Origin: Natrinema longum
GTDB taxonomy: Archaea > Halobacteriota > Halobacteria > Halobacteriales > Natrialbaceae
Direction: 5' to 3'
DNA length: 64,000 nucleotides
Assembly: GCF_017352095.1 (NCBI RefSeq)
Contig: NZ_CP071463.1
Coordinates: forward strand, 3,224,001 to 3,288,000
Part shown: positions 25,153 to 33,012 of the stretch, one piece after another
Layout of the letters: every line of letters starts with the position of its first letter
Position numbering within the stretch: position 1 is the stretch's first letter
Notes under the pieces: generated by a model
What the model was told of the DNA's origin: nothing
The model's database searches: none
Seen by the model: only the letters and a program-made list of their open reading frames with translations
Position numbers and translations under genes: made by a program

Positions 25153-26325
25153 TCAGTCGTCGACTCGCGTGGCCTCGAGTTCGCCCTCGTCGTCGAATCG
25201 CTTGGCGCGGAGGTATCGTGCCCGGTATCGGTTCGCACCGTCGTAGACGTCAGCCTCGCGTATGTCCTCGGTTCGGTCCTCCGCGACGGCGTCGATCAGT
25301 TCCTCGAGTTGATTCAGTTCGCTGGTCGTGAGTTCGAGTTCGTAGGTGTGTTCCGTCTCGGACTCGAGGGTCGTCCACTTGCGAGCGGCGGCGACCACGA
25401 GCGAGCACGGCTCGCGACAGGGGAAGGGGCCGTCACCGCCGTCGGCGTCGAGTTCGTCGCCCGCCTCGTACTGCCACTCCCGGCGGCGGAGACACTGGGA
25501 ATCGACGCAGCAGGCCTCTGCCATCCACTCGACGGCCTCCCGAGGGAGTTCGTCGATCACGTCGTAGATCCCCGTCTGTCGCTCGGCGGTCTCGAGCCAG
25601 TGATCGACGTCGAGGTTCCCCTGCAGTTCGCGGTGCCAGTTGGCGACCGTCGCGGGATAGAAGAACTCGACCGTCTCGACGAGGGCCGCGCCCGAGAGCC
25701 CGGTGAAGGCCCAGCCGGCGGGCAGCGTCGGCGCGGTCTTCAGCGGCCGGTAGCGACCGTCGTCGTCGTAGGTCGCGAGCTCCCGCGCATCGCGGGGGTC
25801 GTCGTAGACCTCGAGGGCCGCGATGTCGCTGCCGGCGTCGTCGACGTGCCACAGGTCGTAGACGCGCTCCCCGTCGGGGTCGTCGATGTCGACGAAGCGA
25901 GCCGTGATCGATAGCTGGCCCCACTCGCGGTCGATGCCGTCCCGGAGGGCGTCGTAGCGCTCGGGCACTGCGAGGGGCTCTCCACCGGCGTCCGCGTCGC
26001 CTTCACTGCGCTCGCTCCAGGGACCGGTCGTCGCGTGGTCAGTCTCGGCGTCCGCGAGCGGTGCTCGTTCACACCACCGGAGGAACGCGCGGCGGGCAGT
26101 GCCCTCCCCGCCGACTCGATCCTGCCAGTACCGCCAGTTCGTCACGTACTCCTCGCAGGATTCGAGTGCGTGGTGCAACTCGGTCTCGTCGAGGCCGGTC
26201 CACTCGTTGTCCGGCGTCTCGAGGCGGTATCCGTCGTCGGATTCGTCGACGTGCAGGCCGTCGAACGCGACGCCCGCGGCTGCGTGTTCGAGCAGCGTCT
26301 CGAGGTCGTCCGTCGCCACGGTCAC
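25153..26325 (-). CDS. DR2241-family protein linked to CbiX
   Basis: A 390-residue protein resembling the DR2241 family. The centre has IDRELPREAVEWMAEACC-type Cys residues: CC, then C five residues on, and a CREPC pair about 30 residues later, a set that could hold an Fe-S cluster as proposed for DR2241. The N-terminal 60 residues are acidic and the C-terminus (TYELELTTSELNQLEELIDAVAE) is helical. It starts three bases after the cbiX stop, so the two are one operon and it probably assists the chelatase. Confidence 0.75.
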   Translation of the reverse strand: MTVATDDLETLLEHAAAGVAFDGLHVDESDDGYRLETPDNEWTGLDETELHHALESCEEYVTNWRYWQDRVGGEGTARRAFLRWCERAPLADAETDHATTGPWSERSEGDADAGGEPLAVPERYDALRDGIDREWGQLSITARFVDIDDPDGERVYDLWHVDDAGSDIAALEVYDDPRDARELATYDDDGRYRPLKTAPTLPAGWAFTGLSGAALVETVEFFYPATVANWHRELQGNLDVDHWLETAERQTGIYDVIDELPREAVEWMAEACCVDSQCLRRREWQYEAGDELDADGGDGPFPCREPCSLVVAAARKWTTLESETEHTYELELTTSELNQLEELIDAVAEDRTEDIREADVYDGANRYRARYLRAKRFDDEGELEATRVDD

Positions 26326-26328
26326 GTG

Positions 26329-27234
26329 TCAGTCCCCCGTACCCGTTCCCGCGCTCGGTTCGGGACCCGTGTCGGCGACCGAGGCGGCCAGTTCGCGGAC
26401 CGCCTCGCGAGCGTCGCCGATATCGGCACCGGCGTCCGCCGCCCGCTCGAGGACGACGTCGGCCATCAGGTCCTCGGTGCCGACCGCGCCGGTGTACCAG
26501 ATCCGGTGGCCGTCGACCGCGGCCGGTACGTCCCACCCGAGTCGGTAGTCCTCGGTCAGGCCCATGTCCTCGGGGATGTCCTCCTGGGTGTGGTAGCCGT
26601 CGGCGATAAAGAGCGGCACGACGACGATATCCTCGCTCTCGAAGTAGTCCGTCACGTCGTCGACTTCGGGCTCCTCGTCCATGAACAGCGCCTTCACCTC
26701 GTCGAAGCGGTCGCGGTCGGCGATTCGGTCGCTGTGATATTTGATCGCCTTCGCGGAGTTCTCGTTTCGATCGGTCCCGTGGCCGACGACGGACAGGCCG
26801 AATCCCTCGCCGACGTCCGGATCTTCGGTCGCGGTCTCGGCGCGCTGGACGATCACGTCCGTCATCGCGTCGTGGGTCCCGACCGGTCCACAGTAGTGGA
26901 TCGTCTTGCCGACGTCCTCGGCCTCGAGCGTGGCCTGCGAGGCGCTGGTCCCGTCGGACTCCCATCTGTCCGGATCCCACTCCTCGAGGCGTAGTTCGCG
27001 GGGAATGACCTCCTCGGTGAAGTAGCCCTCGCTGATGAAGAGCGGAACGACGAACACCTCGTCGGACTCGAGGGTCCGGATCACCTCGCGGAAGTGTGGT
27101 TCCTCCTTCCAGAACGCCTCGCGAACCTCGTCGAACGCACCCGTCTCGCGAATGGTGTCCGCGTGGGCGTAGGTCGGGTCCGACGCGTCTGGATTCAGAT
27201 GCGATCCGTGTGCCGCGATGACCAGCGCTTGCAT
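26329..27234 (-). CDS. cbiX: Sirohydrochlorin cobaltochelatase CbiX (two-domain)
   Basis: A 301-residue class II chelatase with two CbiX-like halves. The first has VIAAHGSHLNPDASDPTYAHADTIRE and VFVVPLFISEGYFTEEVIPREL; the second has LSVVGHGTDRNENSAKAIKYHSDRIAD and VVVPLFIADGYHTQEDIPEDM. The His in AHGSHLN and in VGHGTDRN are the expected metal-binding positions. It inserts cobalt (or another metal) into sirohydrochlorin. No other cobalamin genes are in the window. It is followed directly by the DR2241-type gene. Confidence 0.9.
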   Translation of the reverse strand: MQALVIAAHGSHLNPDASDPTYAHADTIRETGAFDEVREAFWKEEPHFREVIRTLESDEVFVVPLFISEGYFTEEVIPRELRLEEWDPDRWESDGTSASQATLEAEDVGKTIHYCGPVGTHDAMTDVIVQRAETATEDPDVGEGFGLSVVGHGTDRNENSAKAIKYHSDRIADRDRFDEVKALFMDEEPEVDDVTDYFESEDIVVVPLFIADGYHTQEDIPEDMGLTEDYRLGWDVPAAVDGHRIWYTGAVGTEDLMADVVLERAADAGADIGDAREAVRELAASVADTGPEPSAGTGTGD

Positions 27235-27394
27235 GGCCGGCGCTTAGGATGGAGATGGTATAGGGACTTCGCTGCCGGACCTCGTCGCCGGGTCCGGCGG
27301 CGGTCGTCGAACCGCGGTCGGGCCATCCGCTGCCCGTCGGCTGACGGCGGGACAGCAACCCCGGTCGCTACCGACCGTCCGTCCGAACGCCGTC

Positions 27395-27805
27395 CTAGAA
27401 CGTCTCTTCGATGATTTCGCCGACGGCGAAGTTCGACTTGACCTCGGTCACTTCGATCTTGACGCGGTCGCCGACGTCGGCACCGGGAACGATGATGACG
27501 TAGCCGCGTTCGACCCGGGCGATACCGTCGCCCTGTTTGCCGATGTCTTCGATCTCGACGTAGCGCGTTTCGCCGACGTCGACCGGTGGCTGTGGTTCGG
27601 ACGGCACACTTCCGGCCGTGGCGGTCGCCGACCCGCCGTCGGTCTCGTCCTCGTCCTCGCGGGAAATGAGCGCGACGCGGTACACGTCCCCGGGGTCGAC
27701 GTCGCCGGTTTCGATTTCCTGACGCGGTACTTCGATGACGTATCGATCCTCTTCCTCGGAAACGTCCGTACTGAACAGACACAGCAGTTTTTCAGATATC
27801 TCCAC
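27395..27805 (-). CDS. TRAM-domain protein
   Basis: A 136-residue protein. The last 65 residues are a TRAM domain (RYVEIEDIGKQGDGIARVERGYVIIVPGADVGDRVKIEVTEVKSNFAVGEIIE), an OB-type RNA-binding fold. The N-terminal part (EISEKLLCLFSTDVSEEEDRYVIEVPRQEI) is the usual haloarchaeal lead. The GTG at 27805 is chosen because family members start at M-E-I-S-E-K and a GAGGG run lies five bases upstream; an ATG at 27838 would add 11 residues. Related small TRAM proteins act as RNA chaperones in other archaea; that role is inferred. Confidence 0.82.
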   Translation of the reverse strand: MEISEKLLCLFSTDVSEEEDRYVIEVPRQEIETGDVDPGDVYRVALISREDEDETDGGSATATAGSVPSEPQPPVDVGETRYVEIEDIGKQGDGIARVERGYVIIVPGADVGDRVKIEVTEVKSNFAVGEIIEETF

Positions 27806-27940
27806 AGGTAGACCCTCTATTTCAGTGCATATTCCCATCCATAATAGAACTACCGACACGGAACCACCGATCCGCCGACGGATCGGGCGCGTCCGGATCG
27901 AGCACCCCGGCAAACCGGACCGAAGCGAGAGGGCCCTCCG

Positions 27941-29668
27941 TTAGTCGGCGGTCTCGAGCGGGCGCGTCGTCACGAATCGAGAGAGGTCGAACTCCGTCCC
28001 CAGGTCGGCATCGGTGACCGACTCGTAGGGCCGGTTGACGACGATGTCGCCGGCGGTGCTGTCGCCGATACCGGGGATCGCGGTCAGTTCGTTCATCGAG
28101 GCCGCGTTGAGATCGAGCGGGTAGGGAACGCCGGTCACCGAGCGGTAGCCGTGATCGACGATGGCGACGTCGACCGTCTCCCCGAGTCGGCGCTCGCCCG
28201 GAATCCCGACCAGCAGCGGGTAGGTCCCCAGTTGGCGACCGAAGGTCTTGCCGTCCTGGTGGTACTCGAGGTGAACGTCCGGGAGGACGGTCCCCGGCGG
28301 GGCGACGCGCTCGAGCATGGGGTTGTCGATTTCCTCGCGGACTTGCTTCTTGTAGCGTTTGAACAGCTGTTTGTGCTCGTTCGCGATCTCGGCCCCCGTG
28401 TCGCTCATGTCGGTCCCGTCGAAGGCCATCACCTGTCGGATGTTGATCCGCCGGAGCATGTAGCCCTCGTCGTAGACGCGCTGGAGGAACGCGCGATTGC
28501 GCTCGTAGGTCTCCTCTCGTTCGCCCTTGAGGCCGTGCAGGAGGTTGATCCCGGGGAGGAGCTTCGGGAGCCGTCGCGGCGCGTCGTCACCGAAGGTGGG
28601 GGCATCTTCGGGGTCTTCACCGGGCCGCCAGCCGGCCTCCTCGTTGACGATCCGAACCGCTTCGAAACACTCCTCGGCGGTGACGTTGAGGTTGTTCTCC
28701 TCCTGGACGACCGGGTCGGCCGACTCGAGGCCGAAGGCGGCCGTGTCGCCGGGCGTGTTGTGTTCGGCGATGATCCGGATCCCCTCGCGGCTCTGCTCGG
28801 GCCACTCGACGATCGTGATGGGGTTCATGTTGTCCAGGTGGAGCGTCTCGAGGTCGGGCGCGACCTCCCGGATCCCGCTGTAGAGCTGGCGCAGGGCGTC
28901 CGGGTTGGGCGCTTCTCCGTCCCCTCCGTAGGCGAGGATGTCCGCCTGACGGCCGATCCGGAAGTGTTTGACGCCGTGGTCCGATAGCGCGTCGACCTCG
29001 CCGACGACCGTCGGCGGCGGCCGGAAGGAGGGGTTGCCGTAGAGCGGTTCCGTACAGAACGAACAGCGATACGCACAGCCCCGCGAGGTCTCGAGTTCCG
29101 CGATGAGGTACTCGGGATGGTTGGGGTGTTGGTCGACGATGAACGCACCCTCCCGGGCCCACCGCGACACCTCGTCGATGTCGCGCATGCGGTTGTTGAA
29201 GCCTTCGAGCCCGCTCTCGACGAGGTCGTAGACGGCGGCCTCGACGTCACCCTTGGCGACGAAATCGAAGTCCAGGTCCTGGCGTTCGGTCTCGGTCGCG
29301 CCGGCGTTCTCGTCGCCGACGCCGAACTTGACGGGCCCGCCCATCAGGCTGGTGCCGTTCGCGGTCCAGGCGAGCTTTCGGACTTCGTCTGGTTCGGCCG
29401 GCGTGCCGCCGACGTACTTGCCGGGAACGGTCATCCCACCGAGGTAGATCAGGAGGTCCGCCTCGTCGACGTCGCGCCAGTAGTCGGGTTCGTCGCGAAG
29501 CCGATCGATCGTGTGGTAGGTGATCCGCTCGTGCGGGACACCCGCGTCGACGAGCGCTCCCGCCGCGTACCGGGGATACGTCGAGATGTACGGCGGCACC
29601 CCGAAGTGTGCGGGCTCGTCGACGTAGCCGTCGACGATCGTCACCGACAGCGTCTCGGGGTCAGTCAT
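27941..29668 (-). CDS. Radical SAM protein with C-terminal helix-hairpin-helix
   Basis: A 575-residue protein. Residues 1-170 resemble the B12-binding-like N-terminal domain of this radical SAM group (SVTIVDGYVDEPAHFGVPPYISTYPRYAAGAL). The cluster motif follows as ETSRGCAYRCSFCTEPLYG (CxxxCxxC), then RQADILAYGG and HLDNMNPITIVEW. The last 60 residues carry a helix-hairpin-helix (LDLNAASMNELTAIPGIGDSTAGDIVVNRPY), suggesting nucleic-acid contact. The reaction is unknown. The ATG at 29668 is preferred; an open extension to 29773 is Arg-rich and lacks similarity. Confidence 0.88.
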   Translation of the reverse strand: MTDPETLSVTIVDGYVDEPAHFGVPPYISTYPRYAAGALVDAGVPHERITYHTIDRLRDEPDYWRDVDEADLLIYLGGMTVPGKYVGGTPAEPDEVRKLAWTANGTSLMGGPVKFGVGDENAGATETERQDLDFDFVAKGDVEAAVYDLVESGLEGFNNRMRDIDEVSRWAREGAFIVDQHPNHPEYLIAELETSRGCAYRCSFCTEPLYGNPSFRPPPTVVGEVDALSDHGVKHFRIGRQADILAYGGDGEAPNPDALRQLYSGIREVAPDLETLHLDNMNPITIVEWPEQSREGIRIIAEHNTPGDTAAFGLESADPVVQEENNLNVTAEECFEAVRIVNEEAGWRPGEDPEDAPTFGDDAPRRLPKLLPGINLLHGLKGEREETYERNRAFLQRVYDEGYMLRRINIRQVMAFDGTDMSDTGAEIANEHKQLFKRYKKQVREEIDNPMLERVAPPGTVLPDVHLEYHQDGKTFGRQLGTYPLLVGIPGERRLGETVDVAIVDHGYRSVTGVPYPLDLNAASMNELTAIPGIGDSTAGDIVVNRPYESVTDADLGTEFDLSRFVTTRPLETAD

Positions 29669-29843
29669 GGCTCCCGGTAGCGCCTCGAGCGATAAAACGG
29701 TGACTACACGCCGTCGCTCGTGTCGACGCCGGCTCCGCCGTCCGTTCCCAAACTCCCAGTTGTACTCGATCACGGGCGCTCGCTCGAGTGACCCTCGGAG
29801 CGATGCCTGCAGTCGTGGTGGGTGAAGCCAATGTTGATTAGTT

Positions 29844-29860
29844 CGGCTCCGTAAGAGCCG
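29844..29860 (+). promoter_or_regulatory. 6-bp hairpin directly before a small zinc-protein gene
   Basis: CGGCTC and GAGCCG pair perfectly around CGTAA, ending two bases before the ATG at 29863. It could be an operator over the start site or an RNA hairpin limiting translation. Confidence 0.4.
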
Positions 29861-29862
29861 AT

Positions 29863-30021
29863 ATGCCTCCGACAGAGGAAATCGTGTGTACTGCCGAGGA
29901 TTGCTTTCTCGACATCTTCGAGAACCACTACACGTACGACGTTCCCGACGAGTTCGGCATCTCGGAGCTGTCGTGTCCGGTCTGTGGAGGGACCGACTGT
30001 CTCGAGCGGGTCGAACTCTGA
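29863..30021 (+). CDS. Small Cys-rich (zinc-binding) haloarchaeal protein
   Basis: A 52-residue protein with four Cys in two pairs: VCTAEDC near residue 9 and SCPVCGGTDC near residue 40, separated by an acidic aromatic stretch (FLDIFENHYTYDVPDEFG). The spacing suits a single zinc site. Codon use and the sharp stop at 30019-30021 support a real gene. It stands alone between the radical SAM gene and Hsp20. Function is unknown. Confidence 0.75.
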   Translation: MPPTEEIVCTAEDCFLDIFENHYTYDVPDEFGISELSCPVCGGTDCLERVEL

Positions 30022-30114
30022 TCGGTGTCGCCTCGAACCACGATACCGGCGCGTTCGACCCGAAAACGGACGACGTCGTCAGACGTTTCTTTTGAAAGCA
30101 TAGAAAAGGATATA

Positions 30115-30231
30115 ATGCGGACTATCGTAGCCGTTAGTACGGTCATGTTTGCTATGTACTGCCAGGCCCTTCTCCCGGTCCCCACGACCGTCGCCACCGT
30201 CGCACGTACCGCCTGGGGTGACCCCCCGTGA
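30115..30231 (+). CDS. Possible 38-residue hydrophobic peptide coupled to Hsp20
   Basis: An ATG at 30115, preceded by AAAAGGATATA that could act as a ribosome-binding site, opens a 38-codon frame. Its TGA (30229-30231) overlaps the GTG of the Hsp20-like gene. The peptide starts MRTIVAVSTVMFAMYCQALL, hydrophobic like a short membrane helix or signal. The overlap would allow translational coupling to a heat-shock gene that otherwise has a weak GTG start. It may be chance. Confidence 0.3.
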   Translation: MRTIVAVSTVMFAMYCQALLPVPTTVATVARTAWGDPP

Positions 30232-30713
30232 GCCTCAAGAAGTTCGGTCGATCGGTCGGGAACGCACTCTATCGACAGATCGGCCGCACGAACAGTCGCC
30301 TCCAGAACCACAGATCACTCCCAGTCGACGTTCTCGAGGACGAGACCTCGTATCACGTCGTCTTCGACGCACCCGGTGCCGAGCCGGACGACGTTCAGGT
30401 CCGGTACCTTGAGGGCAACGTCAAGGTTCGAATCGACCGGTTCCGACAGTTCCACGAGGGATACGAGATGCGCTTCCCCGGTCGCGGGATGGGACTGTCC
30501 GGCGAAGCCGAGCTACCGGCCGATGCGGTCGTCGACCCGAACGCCGGAACGGCGCGGCTCAGCGAAACCGGCACGCTGAGCGTCGAAATTCCGAAAGGCT
30601 CGTCGATCGACGACGGCGGAGCCGACACGGCGGACGGGCTCGAGGAGGCCGACGAATCCGACGCCGAACCGAAACCCGACACGGATACGGAACCGGTCGC
30701 GATCGACGACTGA
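30228..30713 (+). CDS. Hsp20/alpha-crystallin family small heat shock protein
   Basis: A 161-residue protein with a GTG start. Residues 30-115 form the alpha-crystallin domain (LPVDVLEDETSYHVVFDAPGAEPDDVQVRYLEGNVKVRIDRF, then FPGRGMGLSGEAELPADAVVDPNAGTARLSETGTLSVEIPKG). The last 45 residues are a very acidic disordered tail. It should act as an ATP-independent holdase in the cytosol. The basic N-terminal 25 residues (LKKFGRSVGNALYRQIGRTN) could assist oligomer formation. Confidence 0.85.
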   Translation: MSLKKFGRSVGNALYRQIGRTNSRLQNHRSLPVDVLEDETSYHVVFDAPGAEPDDVQVRYLEGNVKVRIDRFRQFHEGYEMRFPGRGMGLSGEAELPADAVVDPNAGTARLSETGTLSVEIPKGSSIDDGGADTADGLEEADESDAEPKPDTDTEPVAIDD

Positions 30714-31907
30714 TCACTCCCGGTCGAGGGCCATCCCCTCGACGATCTCGAAGGCCTCGTCGCCGTCGAACCGCAACGGATCGAAGGCGTCGATCCCCGA
30801 CCCACCGAGTATTTCTTCCGCGATCCGCTCGCCGATCGCCGGCGCACGCATGAAGCCGTGCCCCTGGAACCCGGTCGCGACGTACAGCCCATCGGCGACC
30901 CGTCCGACCAGCGGATCGCGGTCCGGCGTCGCCGTACAGAGGCCGGCCCACGCCCGCTCGAGGCCATCGTCGTCCGTCCGCTCGAGCGCCGGCACTCGGT
31001 GTGTGACCCGTTCGAGGAGATCGTCGGCGAAGGTCGGATCCGCCGCCCGGTCGTAGGTATCGGGATCGGCCTCGCGGTGTTCGACGCCGTCGCCGGCGAG
31101 AATCCCGCCGGCGTGGGGCCGCAGGTAGAAGTCGCCGGTCGCGTCGTAACACATCGGTTCCGCGAGATCGCCGGCAGCGACGAGCGCCTGCACCCGGTAG
31201 GGTTTCACGGCGAGGGGGATACCCGCATCGTCGAGCAGGTCCCCGGTTCGAGCGCCGGCAGCCACCAGCACTGCATCGACCTCCCGTGTCGTCCCATCCG
31301 GATGGATCACCCGCGCGGGGTCCGTCCGTACCTCGACCGGCGTGTCGGTCTCGAGTGTCGCGCCGGCACCGGTGGCCGCGGCCGCGAGACAGGCCGTGTA
31401 CTGAGCCGGATCGGTGTAACCCGCCGCGCCGGCGATCCCCGCGACGTCGACGTCGTCCGTTCGCAGGGACGAAAAGCGGTCCGCGAGCGTCTCGCCGTCC
31501 ATTTCGAAGGCGACGATCTCGTGGTCTTGCATGCGACGTACCTGCTGGCGAATGGCGTCGGCCCCGTCGGCGTCACCGTCACGAGCGAGCCAGACGTAGG
31601 GACACTCGACGAAGGGGAACGTGTCGTCCCCGGAGAGCGCGCGGAATCGCTCGATCGCGTCGCTGGCGATCTCGGCGTCGAGCCCGTCCGCGAAGGCGTC
31701 GTAGCAGATGCCGGCCGCCCGCCCGCTCGCATCGCTCGCGACGTCGTCACGATCGTACAGAGTTACGTCCGCACCCCCGCGCGAGAGGTCGTAGGCTGCG
31801 GTCGCGCCGATGGCACCCGCACCGACGACCGCCACCTCGAGGCCGGCTCCCGCTCGAGTGAACGCGTCCGCACCGACGGCCGACTCCGGCTCGTCGGGTC
31901 CGCTCAT
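30714..31907 (-). CDS. FAD-dependent oxidoreductase, DAO family
   Basis: A 397-residue flavoprotein of the D-amino-acid/glycine oxidase family. The Rossmann dinucleotide motif is near residue 26 (EVAVVGAGAIGATAAYDLSRGGADVTLYDRD). Later elements are VDAVLVAAGARTGDLL and the C-terminal FAD loop LYVATGFQGHGFMRAPAIGERIAEEILGG. It probably oxidises an amine or amino acid with FAD and transfers electrons to O2 or a quinone. The substrate is unknown. Its end touches the end of the Hsp20 gene with no spacer (convergent). Confidence 0.88.
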   Translation of the reverse strand: MSGPDEPESAVGADAFTRAGAGLEVAVVGAGAIGATAAYDLSRGGADVTLYDRDDVASDASGRAAGICYDAFADGLDAEIASDAIERFRALSGDDTFPFVECPYVWLARDGDADGADAIRQQVRRMQDHEIVAFEMDGETLADRFSSLRTDDVDVAGIAGAAGYTDPAQYTACLAAAATGAGATLETDTPVEVRTDPARVIHPDGTTREVDAVLVAAGARTGDLLDDAGIPLAVKPYRVQALVAAGDLAEPMCYDATGDFYLRPHAGGILAGDGVEHREADPDTYDRAADPTFADDLLERVTHRVPALERTDDDGLERAWAGLCTATPDRDPLVGRVADGLYVATGFQGHGFMRAPAIGERIAEEILGGSGIDAFDPLRFDGDEAFEIVEGMALDRE

Positions 31908-32233
31908 GGCCGATCACCCGTGGCCATCGATCGGTGAAATCGACTCGAGACGCGACCGTTGGGTTCCGTGGCGTCGAGTTGCATGGACGACACTCGTGGT
32001 GCGGTCTACTTACGTCTGGGTGGTCCCGAGGAAAGACGACTGGGGGGACGAGAGGAAGGGGGGTACGACGGCAGGGGTAAGCTCCATGGTTCAGTGTCGC
32101 TTCGCCCTGCCGTACGTACGAAGACGGCGACATCCCTCATACAACTGTCCCCAAAACGATTTGGTGTTCCCGGGATCTCTCGACCGAGACGGGGAATCGG
32201 AGCGCAAAACGCCGGAAGCGACGGGACCGTCGA
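31908..32233. other. Intergenic stretch without recognisable genes
   Basis: These 326 bp separate the FAD oxidoreductase start from the end of a small membrane-protein gene. Open frames here are antisense-type or Arg-rich with poor codon use, and no repeat, tRNA or strong palindrome was seen. It presumably holds the oxidoreductase promoter. Confidence 0.5.
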
Positions 32234-32527
32234 TCAGGTGATGTACAGCGAACGCGCGATCACGAGAAAGCCCGCGAGCACCAGCAGACTCTCGAGGAGA
32301 ATACCCGTCGCCAGCGGCATGGAGAACAGTTCGTACAGCATGCCAGCCAGTACCAGTCCCAACGTAACCAGACCGAACCCAAGGGCGAGATAGCCAAGCG
32401 CCGGCTGCTGGGTTCGCCGGTAGGCTTTGTACGCGAAGAACGTGATGACGCCGCCGACGATGAGAACAAGCGTCTTGACGACCGTAAGCGCGATCGCGAT
32501 CGGCAGTCCCGCGGCGTCAAGCGACAT
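32234..32527 (-). CDS. Small three-helix membrane protein (DUF7521-like)
   Basis: A 97-residue protein with three transmembrane helices: residues 8-33 (IAIALTVVKTLVLIVGGVITFFAYKAY), 41-65 (PALGYLALGFGLVTLGLVLAGML) and 72-94. The short basic loop KAYRRTQQ is on the cytosolic side. This layout recurs beside haloarchaeal winged-helix regulators, but no such gene is adjacent here. The ATG at 32527 was preferred over one 12 codons upstream that would add a non-hydrophobic lead. Confidence 0.7.
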   Translation of the reverse strand: MSLDAAGLPIAIALTVVKTLVLIVGGVITFFAYKAYRRTQQPALGYLALGFGLVTLGLVLAGMLYELFSMPLATGILLESLLVLAGFLVIARSLYIT

Positions 32528-32684
32528 GGTTGTTCGTGATTCGATATTCAATAGCGGTACCAAGAACCTTGCCGTTGCCGAACGCTATGGTGAATGTCAG
32601 CTAGCCACGTCATTCGCCGCCGGTTCGGAATCGACCCGTCCCTCGAGCGAACCGTTTAGGAGTCGGGGCACGGAGCCGATTACG

Positions 32685-32921
32685 ATGACTCGACTGGTCG
32701 AACTCGAGGAGACGGGACCACGCAAACTCGATCCATCGGACCTCGACGACGAGAACGGCGACATCGCGGTCTGTCAGTGCGGGCTCTCGGAGTCGTTTCC
32801 GTTCTGCGATGGGAGCCACCGGCAGACGCGCGACGAGGACGACGGGACGACCTACATCTACGAGGACGGCGACCGTCGGGTCGTCGAGCGGATCGTGACG
32901 GCCGAGGGCGACGCCGCGTAG
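32685..32921 (+). CDS. CDGSH-type iron-sulfur protein
   Basis: A 78-residue protein with the CDGSH signature AVCQCGLSESFPFCDGSHRQT near residue 30, giving the three Cys and one His that bind a labile [2Fe-2S] cluster. The N-terminal segment LVELEETGPRKLDPSDL is typical of prokaryotic CDGSH proteins. A cytosolic redox or cluster-transfer role is likely. The upstream open frame to 32427 was not used because similarity starts at the ATG at 32685. Confidence 0.88.
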   Translation: MTRLVELEETGPRKLDPSDLDDENGDIAVCQCGLSESFPFCDGSHRQTRDEDDGTTYIYEDGDRRVVERIVTAEGDAA

Positions 32922-33012
32922 ACAGTTCGCGGTCCGATCACGAGTCGACGACTGCGCGTCCCCACTGCCGACTGCACGGACGGACTCGGAGACGCGACTA
33001 TTCGTCCGTCCG

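Noticed and set aside
31959-32393. 144-codon plus ORF in the spacer after the FAD oxidoreductase
   Set aside because: Low-complexity Arg/Gly/Ser composition and overlap with a real minus-strand membrane-protein gene.
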